Assembly: GCF_000220395.1 (NCBI RefSeq)
Contig: NW_004086327.1
Location: 1-49,035 of the forward strand
Length of the DNA stretch: 49,035 bases
Reading direction: 5' to 3'
Origin: Ichthyophthirius multifiliis
Lineage: Eukaryota > Ciliophora > Oligohymenophorea > Hymenostomatida
Below are positions 23,535 through 36,698 of this stretch, one piece after another. The position numbers and the translations under genes are program-made. The stretch's first letter is position 1; each line of letters opens with the position of its first letter. The notes under the pieces were generated by a model that worked only from the letters and a program-made list of their open reading frames with translations, had not been told where the DNA came from and did no database searches.

Positions 23535-25286
23535 TCAATTCTTTTTAGTAAACCAATTTCCATATATATATTCTATTATTTTTTTCTTGTATCTATTCCC
23601 CATACACTCTTCCTATAAATGTTAAGTTCCTTCTAAGCCGCACAATATTTTTTAATCAACCTCCTTATATTCTATTTATTAATTTTAATTATTATAACTT
23701 TTAGCATAAGCATTAAATACATTAATATTATTTTTCATTTCTTTCAAAAGTTTTTCCCAATCATCCATATTACCAAGATCATTTCCAAAAATATTTTAAT
23801 ACTTTTCTTTAAATACATAATCTACATCAAAATTTACTTAATTAATATCTTTTACTCCATTTAAATTCCACTTAGTTATATTAAAAGAATATTATATATA
23901 ATTAACAACTTTGGCATTCTCTTTAAATAGTTCAAAAACTCTAAAAGTAGGCAATCTATATACAAAAGTAGTTAATGAAGGAGCAACGAAAGCCACATTT
24001 TTAATTTTTTTATTTTCAGGATTTCTATAAACAACAAATTAATCAATATGTGTATGTCCAAAAAATTGTCCGCTAATAACATCTGCAAATCTATAAATAA
24101 TAGAATTATATACTTAACTCCATAATTCCAAAACATCACCATTCGAAGGAATATGTCCAATAATAATTGCTTTAAAACCTTTTTTTTCACAATCTATCAA
24201 TTCTTCTCTCATCCATTCTAGCATTTTTCCAGGATCAGTTGGATTTTATATTAAAAAGAAATTTCCATTATTTGCTCCTTGAGTATTTATTGCAATAATC
24301 TTTACTTTTTCATTCAAAAAAGTCGAATAGAAGCCTTTATTAGCAAACATTTCAGCTGCTTCTTTTCCAATCCAACTTTACCACATCGAGCTTAATCTTT
24401 AATTAAAATATTTTTCTCTTTAACTTCCAAAATCATAATTATTTACAGGAAAACTTTCATGATTACCCATAATTGGAAAAACTTTGATTTTCGGTAATTT
24501 TTATTATAAAATTTAAGTAATTTATTCAGTTGATTTTAAATTATCTTCTAATGATTATTCCCAAATGAAATGATTTGTATTATCGCCTGTCCATATTATA
24601 AAATCGAGTGTTTCCGTTAAATTTTTTTTTATAAACTCAATTGTAGCTTCTATAGTTCTAAAAGGAATATCACAGTTACCAACATAACCCCAATATCCGG
24701 CCTTTTCAGTACTTTCAGAAGACTCTTCTCTACAACAATTAGGATCTTTACAGTTTGCAGAAGCTCCTTCTTTGTATTTTTCATCAAAATGAAGGTCTGT
24801 TAAGTGTAATATATTATATTTATCGTTATTTTTTTATTCTTTTTTATATTCATTTACTATAGGTTTGTCTTATTCTATTTATTTTATTAAGTCTTCTATA
24901 TTTATCTCATCATAATATTTCGGACATAAACCAAGCAAAGGACAGATCATATTTGGATCAGTGTATCTTTTTTATAACATATCTATCACTATTTTTGCAT
25001 TTTCTTCTATTGCTCCTTTACATACTTTTTTAGTTTCAATTCGAAATGTTGTACAAAAAAACTCGGTAAACGAAGCAATATTGCGCACAAATTCGGTTGT
25101 GTTTTTTGATTAGATTTTCGATAAAAAAAGTTGACATTACAAACAAAACAAAGAACCTTCTTAAGAATTTTATGATTAAAGTTATAATATTTGAGTACTA
25201 TTTTATTGTCCTTATGTTTATATACAGAGTACTTTTAATATATATATAGCAAGTATTAAGTAAAACTTAGTTATTATTGTAAACAT
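23535..25286 (-). CDS. Acid sphingomyelinase-like phosphodiesterase with saposin B domain, secreted or lysosomal
   Basis: Intron-less frame of 584 codons including TGA (583 residues). MFTIITKFYLILAIYILKVL is a signal peptide. A saposin-B-type domain follows with six cysteines in the usual pattern: CLQC, FFC, KKVCKG and MICPLLGLC. The calcineurin-like metallophosphatase core has ILHLTDLHFD (D-x-H), WTGDNTNHF (GD), MGNHESFPV (GNH[DE]), IIGHIPSNGD (GH) and GQFFGHTHIDQF (GHTH), which is the complete dimetal set of acid sphingomyelinases. SCREESSESTEKAG-like Cys-containing segments fit the ASM family insert. The enzyme is expected to cleave sphingomyelin or analogous phosphosphingolipids in lysosome-like vacuoles or outside the cell. 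Length is close to animal ASM. The start is the only in-frame ATG giving a signal peptide. Confidence 0.93.
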
Positions 25287-26249
25287 TTTGCTGTTTTTTT
25301 TTTGAAAAAATGCTGAGATATATTTGTGTTTAAATTATTGATATATATAAATAATCTTTAATTTATATTTATTTATACAATTATACAATATTAAAAATTT
25401 TATAAATATTGCATGTTTTCGTAATTTTATATTTTAATTAACAATATATTTATTTTTTTTGTATAATATTAGACATTGTCAAAAACATTTCTTCGTGTTT
25501 TAAAAAAAGTAATAATAATAAAAAAAACTAATTTTTAAAAAACTTTATAATTATAATTAAGATATTGATTTCATTCTGAAACTTTTAACTAAATATATAA
25601 TATATTTTTTAAAAAATCACATTTTTATTTTTTTCACATCTATTAAAATAAGGAATAATTGATGGTTAATATATAAAAATTTTAAATAAATTATAAAAAT
25701 AATTTATTTACAATAAAATAAAATAATAATATAAATATATTTTATTTTATTTATAATAGTTGTAAATAAAATAATATTTATAAATTGTTTATTACATTAA
25801 TTTTATTTTAAAATAAATGATAAATTCTTTTATTAAATTTATTATATATTCTTACAATATGAAATTTTTAGTTAAAATATCAATTTATAATTAATTTTTA
25901 TTTATAATAAATTATTTAATATTATATATATATAATTAAATAAAAAAAAGTATATATATATATATATATTTAAATATATATATATAAATATATATTATAG
26001 ATATTTAATAGTTTTTTTATTTAATATTTTTTTTATATTAAATTTCAATTATTATAAAAAATAATATTAAAATAAATAATGACATTAAAATAAATTAACA
26101 AAAATATATTAATAATATTAATTTTCTTAATAAATAACAGCTTTTTAATATTTTTATATAAGAATTTTTTAAGCCTTTATTAAATTTTATTTTAAAGTTA
26201 AAACTACTAAAAAATAAATAAAAAAAAACTATAATTTCCAAAAAAAAAA
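25287..26249. other. AT-rich spacer between divergent genes
   Basis: About 960 bp shared upstream region of the acid-sphingomyelinase-like gene (minus) and radial spoke gene (plus). It contains TA runs near 25950-25995 and A/T homopolymers. No clear regulatory motif is seen. Confidence 0.5.
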
Positions 26250-28471
26250 ATGAAATAATTAAACAATGAAACATATTAATTTTCTGCTAAACCATTACTT
26301 CAAAATCCCGCATTAAAGACATAGAAATACCGTATTAATCCAGAAGATGAAGAGTAAATTAAAAATAATACTAAAAATTAAAAAAAAAAGCAGACTTAAC
26401 AATTCCAAAAACATAATGTTTGACAAACGTGTACTAAGAGGAAATACATATGCAAGGTTAAAACAATATTCATAAGCATAATAATTTTAAACATTATAAT
26501 AGTCTCAACCTTAATAAAAAATTCTAAAAAATGCATTTTCAAAGCAGCAATCTCTTGTGCGCAAGTAAACGCCTCCTCTACCCGAAGGAAGACATAATAT
26601 AGAAGTAATGACTGAGTAATATGTAGAAATATTAGCTGGAAAACCTTCAGAGACATAATAATATGCATAAACAGAGCCTTAAATAGATAGGCCTTATAAT
26701 AGACTTTTTTGGCCTATGAAATTCGGAGAAGATAAAGAGACATAGATACAAGATGGGGATTTATTTGACTTTAATGTTGAGGTAGAAGTTATATTATAAG
26801 TTTTGTTAGGAAAAATTTTAGTGTAAAGTAGAATTGAAGTTTTAGAAGAAGAAGAATTAAAAGAAATGTAAAATCAATAAAGACAATTCGAAATTATAAG
26901 AAATGTACAACTTGCAGAATGCCAAAGATTCTAAACAAAAGAAGAAAGAAAAAAAGATGAAATTGTAATCAAATTTTTTTTATTTTATTTTATTTATTTA
27001 TTTTTTTAAAAAAAAGGAAAGAAGAAGTCATTAATATTAAAGTTTTTAAAAATAAAAAGTTAGTATTCATAAAAAAATTATTTCAAGAAATATTGCAATT
27101 AACTATTTGCATTCTTTAAAGGAAAATGTTTCTTAATATATGATTGATTTAGGAGTTTTTAGAAACTTTTTATAAATTTAGATCTATTCTAATTACCTTC
27201 CTTTTTTATAAGATCAAGTTAATTAAAATTTGATTGACAAATAAATTATAGAAAATCATTTTAAATGTTTAAAAAAATATAATTTTTCATTTTTTTATTT
27301 ATATTAATAAATTAGAACTATGTTAAAATATTAATTAAAAAAATATTGAATTACATAGAAAAGGATATTAAATATAATTAGAAAAACGCGAATAAATAAA
27401 ACTTTAAAGAATAAAAGAATAAGAAGAGGAGGAAATCCAGAAAGAAATTCAAAAGAATTAAAGAAAAGAAGATAAAAGAAAGTAGAGATTAATAAATAAT
27501 ATTCTAAAAAAAATTGTTAATAAAGGAACTTTAAAAGAAAATATATAAAAAGCATATATTTGTGATATAGATGGTTCTTAATAATATTTACCTTTTGGTA
27601 TAAATATATATATATAATTATTCATATAAAAGCTTATTAATTAAAATATAAAAAAGTGGGGCTATTTGGAGGTTTTTTAGGTTAAATGTTCATATTATTT
27701 AGTTTTTTAACAAAATATGAAGACAGTTTAGGATAAAGTCATATACAATAATTATTATAAAATGAAAATTAAGTAAAATTATAAAAAAAATTATTTATTA
27801 AAATAAATAAAGTTAAATAAATTATTCGAAGATTTTTTAACCACATTTGAATAAATTTCACTCCCTATAAATAATTAAGTCATTTAAATACTAGAGGAAA
27901 AATAAATTTAAATAACAAATTTATAAAAACTTAGCTAAGCTTAATAAAAAGAAATTATATAATTGTTTGAACCATATGTATTTTCATATTCATTTAATTT
28001 AATTAAGGAAAATTTAGAATAATTAGAATATTCTTAATAAATTTTAACTCAATTTACTAAATTTCTTATCAAATAAAGCTTAAAAGATAAAACAAACATT
28101 TAAATATCATTTATTTAACCTTCTAATGAGATAATTTAAAAAGTATTAATTAAATTAAAACCTATTCCTATTTAAGGTAAATAAAAATATATTTAAATTT
28201 AATTTTTAATAATTTTAATACAGATGAAAAATATGAAAATAAAGCTAATATTTTTGTATAAAAGGACGGAGAATTAGAAATATTAACTTAACATAATGTT
28301 GCGGAATATATATTTAGGGAACAAATGATAAAAATGATGTAATAATAAAATTTATTGGATAAATAAGTTGATGTTTTGGCATAAATTAATGGATAAATTG
28401 ATTAGATTTAAAATTAAATACTAAATTATAAAAAAGATTGTTTAGAAATATTTGAATTTTAATAATACTGA
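26250..28471 (+). CDS. Radial spoke protein 3 (axonemal AKAP), long C-terminal extension
   Basis: The core matches RSP3: NIMFDKRVLRGNTYARLKQY, LPEGRHNIEVMTEQYVEILA, ETQQYAQTEPQIDRPYNRLF, DKETQIQDGDLFDFNVEVEV and ILQVLLGKILVQSRIEVLEE. A charged helix follows, then RNIAINYLHSLKENVSQYMI. RSP3 is the dimeric backbone of the radial spoke, anchoring it to the doublet microtubule and binding PKA regulatory subunits, and it is needed for ciliary beating. Introns lie at about 26960-27016, 27265-27345, 27597-27655, 27773-27811 and 28177-28220. Beyond the conserved core a further 250 or so residues run to TGA 28469-28471 (LFGGFLGQMFILFSFLTKYE, then Gln/Leu-rich helices). This could be a ciliate extension or a second, unrecognised gene. 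A one-base shift sits in the A-run at 26380-26389. Confidence 0.88.
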
Positions 28472-28737
28472 AAAAAAAAAAAAAGACTTAAATTTATAAA
28501 TTTAATAATAAATAAAAAAAAAATATAAATAAACTAATTATTATAATAAATAAAATAATTAGAGATATTATATTAAAAAAAATATACATTATTTTATTTT
28601 ACTTGTTTATTTATAAATATAAATAATGTTTATAAAATTCTAATTTTTAGATGGAATTTGCAATATATCAACTCTTTTTTCAATATAAAAATAAATAAAT
28701 AAATAATAAAAAAAATCAAAAAAATAAAATAATAAAA

Positions 28738-29286
28738 ATGACTACTCAAGAAGAAAATACCGAAGTTTTAAACATAAAAATTTAAGAAATATCTCGAAAA
28801 ATATAAGAATCTTAAATCTTATAAAATTCAGAAGTAGAATAAAAAGAAGAAAATGAATTATAAAACAAATTAGAATCATCCAAACAAGTAAATATGAAAT
28901 TAAGTCCTGAAAAAAAAGCTAATAGCTCATAATCAACTTTAAATGAAAACCAATCTTAATCAGAATAAAAAGAATAGCCTTAAGAAAATGAATTAATCAA
29001 AAAAAGTGAAGAATCTGTTACATAACAAACTCAAAATAATACTAATACTGAGAAAGAAAATAGTGAACTTGTCCATGACACATAACCTTATTCGATTTCA
29101 GATAATTAGAAAGATGAAGAAGAATAAATTTAAAATGACACAATTACTAACTAAGAAGATCAAAATTAAAAAATAACTAAAGAAGAAAATATTTAAGAAG
29201 AAATTCAGAAATAAGAAGATAATCTTTAACAAGCAAAAGATGACGATGATTTAAAAGAAAATCCTTAGAAAAAACTTAAAGTTTGA
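28738..29286 (+). CDS. Hypothetical acidic Gln/Glu/Asn-rich protein
   Basis: Uninterrupted frame of 183 codons including TGA (182 residues), no intron. The product begins MTTQEENTEVLNIKIQEISR and is dominated by Gln, Glu, Asn, Ser and Lys, with an acidic DDDDLKEN near the end and a basic tail KKLKV. No signal peptide, membrane segment or folded domain is recognised; it is probably intrinsically disordered. Steady use of several codons per amino acid and a clean ATG-to-TGA frame support a real gene. It lies about 270 bp downstream of the radial spoke gene on the same strand and converges on the ArfGAP gene. Confidence 0.65.
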
Positions 29287-29334
29287 TTATTATTTTTTTT
29301 TTAATTAGAATATTTGATTAATAATAAAGCATTA

Positions 29335-29374
<40 letters not shown>

Positions 29375-29641
29375 ATAATATTTTTATTTTTTTAATTATT
29401 TATTTTATTTGATTATTATTTTTATGAAGTTTTAGTAATATTTTACTGTTTATATGATAATTATAAGAATATAAATTTAAATAAAAATATATAGTATTAA
29501 ATAAATATTTATTTTAAGAAAAATAATTAAATTTAATTAAAATTATAATTATTTTATTAATAATATAAAAAATAAAATTATGAAAAAGTTAAAAGATAAA
29601 AGTTAATAAATTTTAAATATATTTATAAAAAAAAAACTTTT
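29287..29641. other. AT spacer between convergent genes, with (TA)n
   Basis: Contains a perfect TA run at about 29339-29371 and otherwise A/T-only sequence. It lies between the stop codons of the acidic protein (plus) and ArfGAP (minus). Confidence 0.55.
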
Positions 29642-29702
29642 TCATTTTCTCTACATATTCAAAATATTATTTCCATTATTATAATTAGAATAATAATATT
29701 AA

Positions 29703-29745
<43 letters not shown>

Positions 29746-30964
29746 ATTATTATTATTGATACATTTAAGCATATTAATTATTATATTAATTGTTAAATTA
29801 ATTATTATATTAATTATTATGTTAGTTATTATAATAATTATATGTTAAATAGTTTAATGCTTAATATCTATTTTTATCTACTTCATTTTAATTATTATTT
29901 ATGTTTTAAGCATTATTACTAGTATTATTTTATTATTTTTAAGGTTATTCATCAAAAAATAATAAGTCCATATTACTTTTTTATTAATTTTCATTATTAT
30001 TTTTTTAATTATTAATTTAAATATTTTTAGTATTATTTTTACTATTATTACTATTATTACTATTGTTATTATATAAATTCATTAAATCGAGTTATATTTC
30101 ATCATTTCCATTTTAAACTGCTTATGGAGGACATTGCTTAAATTCACTGAATTAAATGTCTAATATATTATTTTAATTTTTATTTATGTTATTATTTTAA
30201 TTATTTGTATGCGAATTTTCTTCCATATCTAATAAATCAATAATATTATTATTTTTCGGTGTAGCAAATGAATTAAAATTAGATTTTTAAGGCTAATTTT
30301 CTTATCTTAAACGATTAATATGATTATTATCAGCTCCACAATTCGAATAAAATTACAATTCTTTTCCTTTATTATCATTTATCACTTATAAAGCCGGGTT
30401 ATTTAATGTTTTTTCTTATTTTTAAATTGGCCTCCTATTTAAAAATTTAAAATTATTTTTTATTTTTTATATATTTTTTACTCTAATATGCCTTTGGCTT
30501 TATTTTCTAAAAATATTTAAACTGGGTTACATCCTTTAGTATCTGAATAAATTTTTTTATATATTTTTCAGTAACAAATCTGATTCGATCTTCTGGTTAA
30601 CAGTTTGCTTATATTCTTCTTACAGGTTATTTAAATTCCCAATAAGAATTAGCAATCCCGTTTCCAATATAATCCATAATTTCAACATTTTCGATATTCC
30701 ATCTATCTATTTTAGTGGAATAAACTCTTGTTATTTTTCTACTTAAATGCCTATGTGCACCTATTAATTTACTTTTTTATTTTTTTTATTTATTTTTTTT
30801 ATACCAGAACAAGCCATACATAAAAATACACCAAAATCTAATGAAACCCATGTCGGAGCTTTTAAGTTGCAATCTGCACAAAATAAGTTTTCGTCTCTTT
30901 TTAATATTCTCATGAATATTTTTTCTTGTTTTGTTTCGTCCAAGAGTTAACCTGACATACTCAT
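29642..30964 (-). CDS. ArfGAP-domain protein with Asn/Gln-rich tail and poly-glutamine tract
   Basis: The ATG at 30964 (a second in-frame ATG at 30958) leads into an ArfGAP zinc finger, CADCNLKAPTWVSLDFGVFL then CMAC, spaced C-x2-C-x16-C-x2-C. After an intron (about 30798-30755) comes GAHRHLSRKITRVYSTKIDR, which contains the catalytic arginine, and MDYIGNGIANSYWEF. ArfGAPs stimulate GTP hydrolysis on Arf GTPases in coat formation and membrane traffic. The remaining 280 residues are disordered, Asn/Gln-rich, with two acidic patches that could bind clathrin adaptors (IIDLLDMEE and NMDLLFFDE). Near the C-terminus a TAA microsatellite (29703-29757 on the plus strand) encodes a run of about 12 Gln interrupted by Tyr. 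TGA at 29644-29642. Confidence 0.87.
29703..29757. repeat. (ATT/TAA)n microsatellite inside the ArfGAP coding sequence
   Basis: About 18 trinucleotide units, slightly interrupted. On the minus strand it is read in the TAA frame, so it encodes poly-Gln in the ciliate code. In the standard code it would be a wall of stop codons. Confidence 0.85.
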
Positions 30965-31479
30965 TTTTTCTATTTTTATTTAATTTTTTTAGAAAAAATT
31001 ATTTTTATTTATTATTTTTAATTTCTTATTAATAATATTTTTATTAAGTAATTGATATTTTATTAAATAATAATAAGTTTTTTTTTCTTGTTAATTAATT
31101 ATTAAATTAGGTTATATATTTGCTTTATATAAATTAAAATAGATTTATATTTATTTCTTCTTGTTTTTTTTTTATTTGATATATTATTAAATTAGATCAT
31201 TTTTTTTTATATATATATAATCTGAAATAAAATAGATAGATTTTTATAATTTTCTACATGCTTTATTTTTATTTTTAAAAATTTTTATTTAAAATTATAT
31301 TTTAAAAAAATAATGCAAGTGCTTATAAGTTAAAATTATAAAAATAATTAATAAAAAAAAATTATTATTTTAATATAAAAAAATAATTAAAACAAAATTA
31401 AAATAAAAAGAAATATATATTAATTATTTTAGATATTTAGTTATATTAAAAATATTTCATAATTAAATATATTTTTATC
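30965..31479. other. AT-rich spacer
   Basis: Upstream region of the ArfGAP gene and 3' flank of the VPS8 gene. It is A/T-only with T runs. No coding frame is supported. Confidence 0.5.
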
Positions 31480-34400
31480 TCATTTAATCAATCTTTTTTA
31501 TTTTAAATTTATATATTTTTAATTTTTTTAAAAAATTACATCCATTATATTTTCTTCAATAAAACAATCAAATATTTTTAGTTTTCTTATCATTTTATCT
31601 TTAATTTCAGCTTTTATTTACTATATTTAAATCTGTTTTTAGAAAGTATTTTATTATCTTAAAAGTTCATTTTTATCAATAATTAGATTTAATTCCTTAT
31701 TATTTAAAGAAATATATATATAAATAAATTTAAATAAAAATACACTATTTTAATTAGAATTTTCTTAAGCAGTTTATGCATTAAAATATTTTAATTCATT
31801 TTCAAAGCTAATATTTTTATTTTATTAGCTATTAAAATTAATAGGAGTAGCTAAATTACTAGTTTATTTTTAATCAAATGACACATTTTTAGCTCTTTAT
31901 AGTTTATTTGAAATTTCTTACATGTCAACAACAATTTTACTTACTAATAAGAATAAAAAATATAAAATAAGTTAATTTATATTACTATAAGGCAATTCTT
32001 TTCTTATACATACTAAGCATTAACTTTTTTTCTAATCAATACATTTTTTATGAAAAGGATGCCCACATTAAAAAATTATAATAAAATCACTTCCATAATT
32101 AAAGAAATTTATACCACAAACAACACATTTATTTATAAAACTGCATCCTAAATTGATATTTCTAATGTAACTTTTATATTGATTTAGTAAGTCATTTATG
32201 GCTATTAGTTTGGCTTCATTGAAAAGTGTTATTACTTCTGAATGATTCTTAAGTATTTTCATAAATGTTTCTTTTATATTGTTTAAAGAAAATTAATTAT
32301 TGAACATATTTATTAAGTTAATAACTCCTTCTATATTAACATATTTTTAAACATAAATAAATAATTCATCAATAATATCAGAAAATATTTTATTTATTTT
32401 ATTTATATTTTCTTTATCTATTTTTTTTCTTTATTATTCTTACAATCTTTTCCATATAGAATTCTCTGTATTATAATCTAAAATAGAATAAGACATTTTT
32501 AACCATAATTCCTTTGTTTAATTAAATATTATATAATATATTATTAAAAAAATACTTAGTTTTTATTTTAGTCAGCCTAATAAGCAATTTTACACAAGTT
32601 AATCATATATTAAAACTTTTAAAAAACTAAAGTTTAATCTAAAATGTATTAAAAACATAAAACTAATAATAATAAAAAATAAATTACTAAAGTATTTTTC
32701 TTAAGAAATTTTATTAATTGCTTTTCTACAAATATTTAAAAAAACTTCAGAATACAATTCCAAAGCTTTCTAATAATAACCTAATTTTTCACAAATAAAT
32801 CCTTCAGCTTCTGTAGCCTTATTTTTTTCACATATAATAAGAATTTCTTCTAAAGGATAATAATTATTTTTTAATTCTTAAATAACTCTACTTGGTTCTT
32901 ATTAACATAGTAAAGTAATATAAAGAGCTAAAGTTTCATTCTTTAAAGCAATAAGACCTTATTTTCTATCTTATATAATACATTCAACATAATCAAGTAA
33001 AAGTGAAGGAAACTATGAAAGTATTTCAAATATTTAATCTTCTTAATTTTTCATATATTTTTAAACAATATTTTTTGTTTAAATTGGTGAAGTTTAAACT
33101 AATTAGAAAATATTATCTAATATATGATTCTTTAACAAGTTAATATTATTTTCTCCTAAAAAGCTTGATTCAAATGCTTCCTGAAGCCAAACAAAAATTT
33201 TAAACTATTCAAATTTATTACTTTTCATAAATAAGTACATATTAAATGATCTTTCTATATCTCCTTAAAGGAAATATAAATATGCCACTATTTCATCACT
33301 TAATAAATATAAAATATTATATATATAAAAATAGAAAATATAATTTAAAAGTACAATTCTGAATCATCAGCAACTTCCAATAATTATTTAATTTAATCTA
33401 AATTTTATTAAATTTAATTTTTACATTTTTAAATCAAACAAACAGTTTCTGAAGATTTTTTACTCCTTTGGAATTCAGAATATTTATTTTTATCTTTTAG
33501 AACATATTAAACGCATTTAATACAAATATCTAAATCTATCTAATGTTCCTAAATTTTAGCTACTTTTCCAACAAAATAAGAAAACTATTGAAATGGTAAT
33601 ATATCTTATCCTATACATTAATCAATTTTTCTAATCATTTCTAAATGAACAAATTCTGGTAAAAAATCTTTTTAAGGATCTTTATGAAAATAATTACATA
33701 AATTTTAATCATATTCTCTTAATATTAAAGCAGGTCTTCCTTCAAAAAACATAAATAATATATCTAAAAAAATCTTAGAATCATAATTTAAAAACGCTAT
33801 AAGAATTTCTTCAATAAATAGCCAAACAACAAGTGATCTTATAGTATTTATATACACTTTCTCCTCTATTTAATCATTTGGAAACATCTTACCTTCTAAT
33901 GTTGTACGCAAAAACCACATGCATTAATAAATATATTTTTTTCCTTTATCTTTACTTATTTATTAAATTTATAAATATTATTAATACATTTTATTTAAAG
34001 GAGTTATAAAATCATTATCTTTCCTAGTACAAATATATATTAATGGCGTAAATAAGTTTAAATCCAAACATACACTCATACTAAATCCTAAATCTATTGA
34101 TTACAAGTCCAAATTAATAATAAAATTTTATAAAACTTTTAGTTTATCTTATTGTTTAAAATAATAAAGTATTTCAGTAAATACATCATTAGGGACACTT
34201 TTTATTTTATTGTGCATAATAAATGGTTCTAAATGGCTTAAAAATATATCATTATGATCCATTTTTAAGAAAAAAAATTTGACTTATTTAAATAAATAAT
34301 TATATTATTCACTTTCAATTAAATATTCAAAAGATAATTTTGCAATTTCTGAATATCTATGAATATTATTATTTTATAAAAAAAAAAAAAATACTTTTCT

Positions 34401-36698
34401 TTTTATATCTCATAAGAAAACCCTTATTAGGTGATTTCTTCTGAACTGTTTTACAAAAATACAGTAACTAAATCCAAAAAAATATCCATAAATTTACCTT
34501 TGTCTTCTAAAGAATTTAAATTAGGTAAAATGCTAAAACATTAACATTTTCCTTTAATTAATTCAAATCCAATTTTTAAAGCCATTTTCCAATCACTTTT
34601 TTCTACATATTTTTTTATACATTCCTTCCAAGTGAAAAAATGTCCACTATATATATTAGTTGCAGTAGCAAAAAATCTTAAAAAATTAAAAATATATTAA
34701 TTTATTTATTTATTTTTTTTAAAAAAAAAACATATCATGATTTTTAGCAATAATTAAATTATTGAATGTTTAAGTTTATTTTTAATTATTATCTTTAAAA
34801 TAGCTTTAAAAAAATACTTCATCATCATCTTTTAATAAAATTTAACTTTTTAAACAATTTTATTCTTAATTCTATTTTTCTTCTTTATCACTAAATTATT
34901 CAACAAAAAAAATTTTAAATGTTTTTCTACTAAACATGGTCAAAACCATATTAAAGCTAATAAATTAAAAATACATAATTTAACTATCGACACATAAATG
35001 ACCAACAATATCAAAACTTTCACTAATAGTATTTATTCCCTATATTTAAATTATTGAAAATTTATTCATTTAATAAATTCGAATGTAATTTCCCCAACAA
35101 ACACCTAAAACAGGGTATTCTTTGCATTCTTCATTCGATTTGGGTCCTTTGGCTCTTCCCCAACTTACCTAAGGTAATGAAGTATATAAAACGAAAGATG
35201 GTTTTTCGATTTTAAACAGAAATTTAACATGTGGTTGTACTGTTATTATTATTATATGACTAATTGCTGAAAGTGCAACTATATTTGCATTTAAATTATC
35301 TAAAGGTTTGAATTTTTCGAAAAGAACATCAATTTAATGTATTATTTCTTTCTCATTTTTATTAAATAGTCTTTTTTTATCAAAAGAATAAGACCAAAAC
35401 ATCTTCGAAATTTAAAAATAAAATACGTTTCCTTAAGAATCACTTGAAATAAAAGAATCTTTAGTCTATTTATTGAATGTATTTTAGAAAAAAAAAAAAA
35501 AAACCTCTTTTAAAAATTTAAACGCAATAATTTCTCCTTCATGCATTCCAAAAATTGATTTTAAAACACTTCCTTAATCAACATCATATAATACTATTGT
35601 TCCATTTTCATAGCCAGCCCCAATATAATCTCCTTATTTACAAATATCAAGTGAAGAAACTGGACCATATTTTTTATAATCATCAAAACAACCAATAATT
35701 TTATTTATTTTTTTATTTTTTAAATCAAATATTATTATCATTCCATAAGATGTTCCTATTATAAGCAATTTATTTTAAAAAGCCTTTTTTGTTGTAAATT
35801 TTTATTAAAAATAAATAAATATTTATTTACACATAATGCTTTAGGAAAACCATAATTAATCATTTCTCCTAAAACAATGTTTTCCTAATAAGGATATAAA
35901 TATTTAGAAATGAAATCTAATGTTAAATATTCCATATTAAAATTTTATGGAAGTTAAATATTTTATAAAATAAGATTTTTTTAATAGTCAAAGTTTTAAT
36001 TATCTTAATTTTAAATTATTTTTTCTTCATCTTAGTCTATTAAATCTAATGGATTTATTTATTTTTTTAAGGAAAAATCGTTCTCTTCTTCTATTTCTTC
36101 CTCTTCTTCTATTTCTTCCTCTTCTTCTTATTTTTCTACTTCTTTTTCTTTTTTCAAAATTAAATTTTCATATTATATTTATGAACTTTGTTTTTTATTT
36201 TCTTTAGTTTATTATTAAGGCGTGTTTATTTGTTAAGTATATGTATTCGAAATATAAATACTTTATTTTATTTCATTTTGTTTTATTGTTTTTTAGGCTA
36301 AATTTTATTCTTTTTCTTCATTTTCTATTTCTAATAAAATATCTTCTACATCAAATTATAGCACATTTTTTTCTTCTTTTTTCTTTGTTTTATATATAAA
36401 TAAATATATGTATATATGTTTTAACTTGAATTTATTCATTATTTTCATTTTAAATTATATCTTCTTATAAACCTAATAATTCATTGGGATTAAAATCAAA
36501 AATATTAACTAATTCTGCATTTAAATAATGATCTTGATTATTTTGTTTGTCTTTATGTTAAACCGCAAATTTGCTTAAAGTACATTATTTCTTTTTAATT
36601 TCATATTTTTTTTAATCTTCTTATTCGTCTTATTCTGAATCATCATCTTCATCATTTAAAATGTCTTCTAAATCTATATCACTAAAAGAATATTTCAT
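31480..36698 (-). CDS. VPS8-like CORVET subunit: N-terminal WD40 propeller, helical solenoid, C-terminal RING
   Basis: The ATG at 36698 starts an acidic N-terminus (MKYSFSDIDLEDILNDEDDD). The propeller carries GPVSSLDICKQGDYIGAGYE, NGTIVLYDVDQGSVLKSIFG, GEIIAFKFLK and SDSQGNVFYFKI, the VPS8-type WD repeats, then YPVLGVCWGNYIRIYQM. A long helical solenoid follows through at least four introns. Near the C-terminus is QTKELWLKMSYSILDYNTEN, then a RING-type finger, CVVCG...FQCGHPFHKKCIDQKK..CLVC. VPS8 is the Rab5 effector subunit of the CORVET tether at early endosomes. The solenoid-to-RING join crosses a poorly resolved intron at about 32550-32680, so a separate RING gene starting near 32495 cannot be excluded. 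The stop is TGA at 31482-31480. Overall size fits VPS8. Confidence 0.78.
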
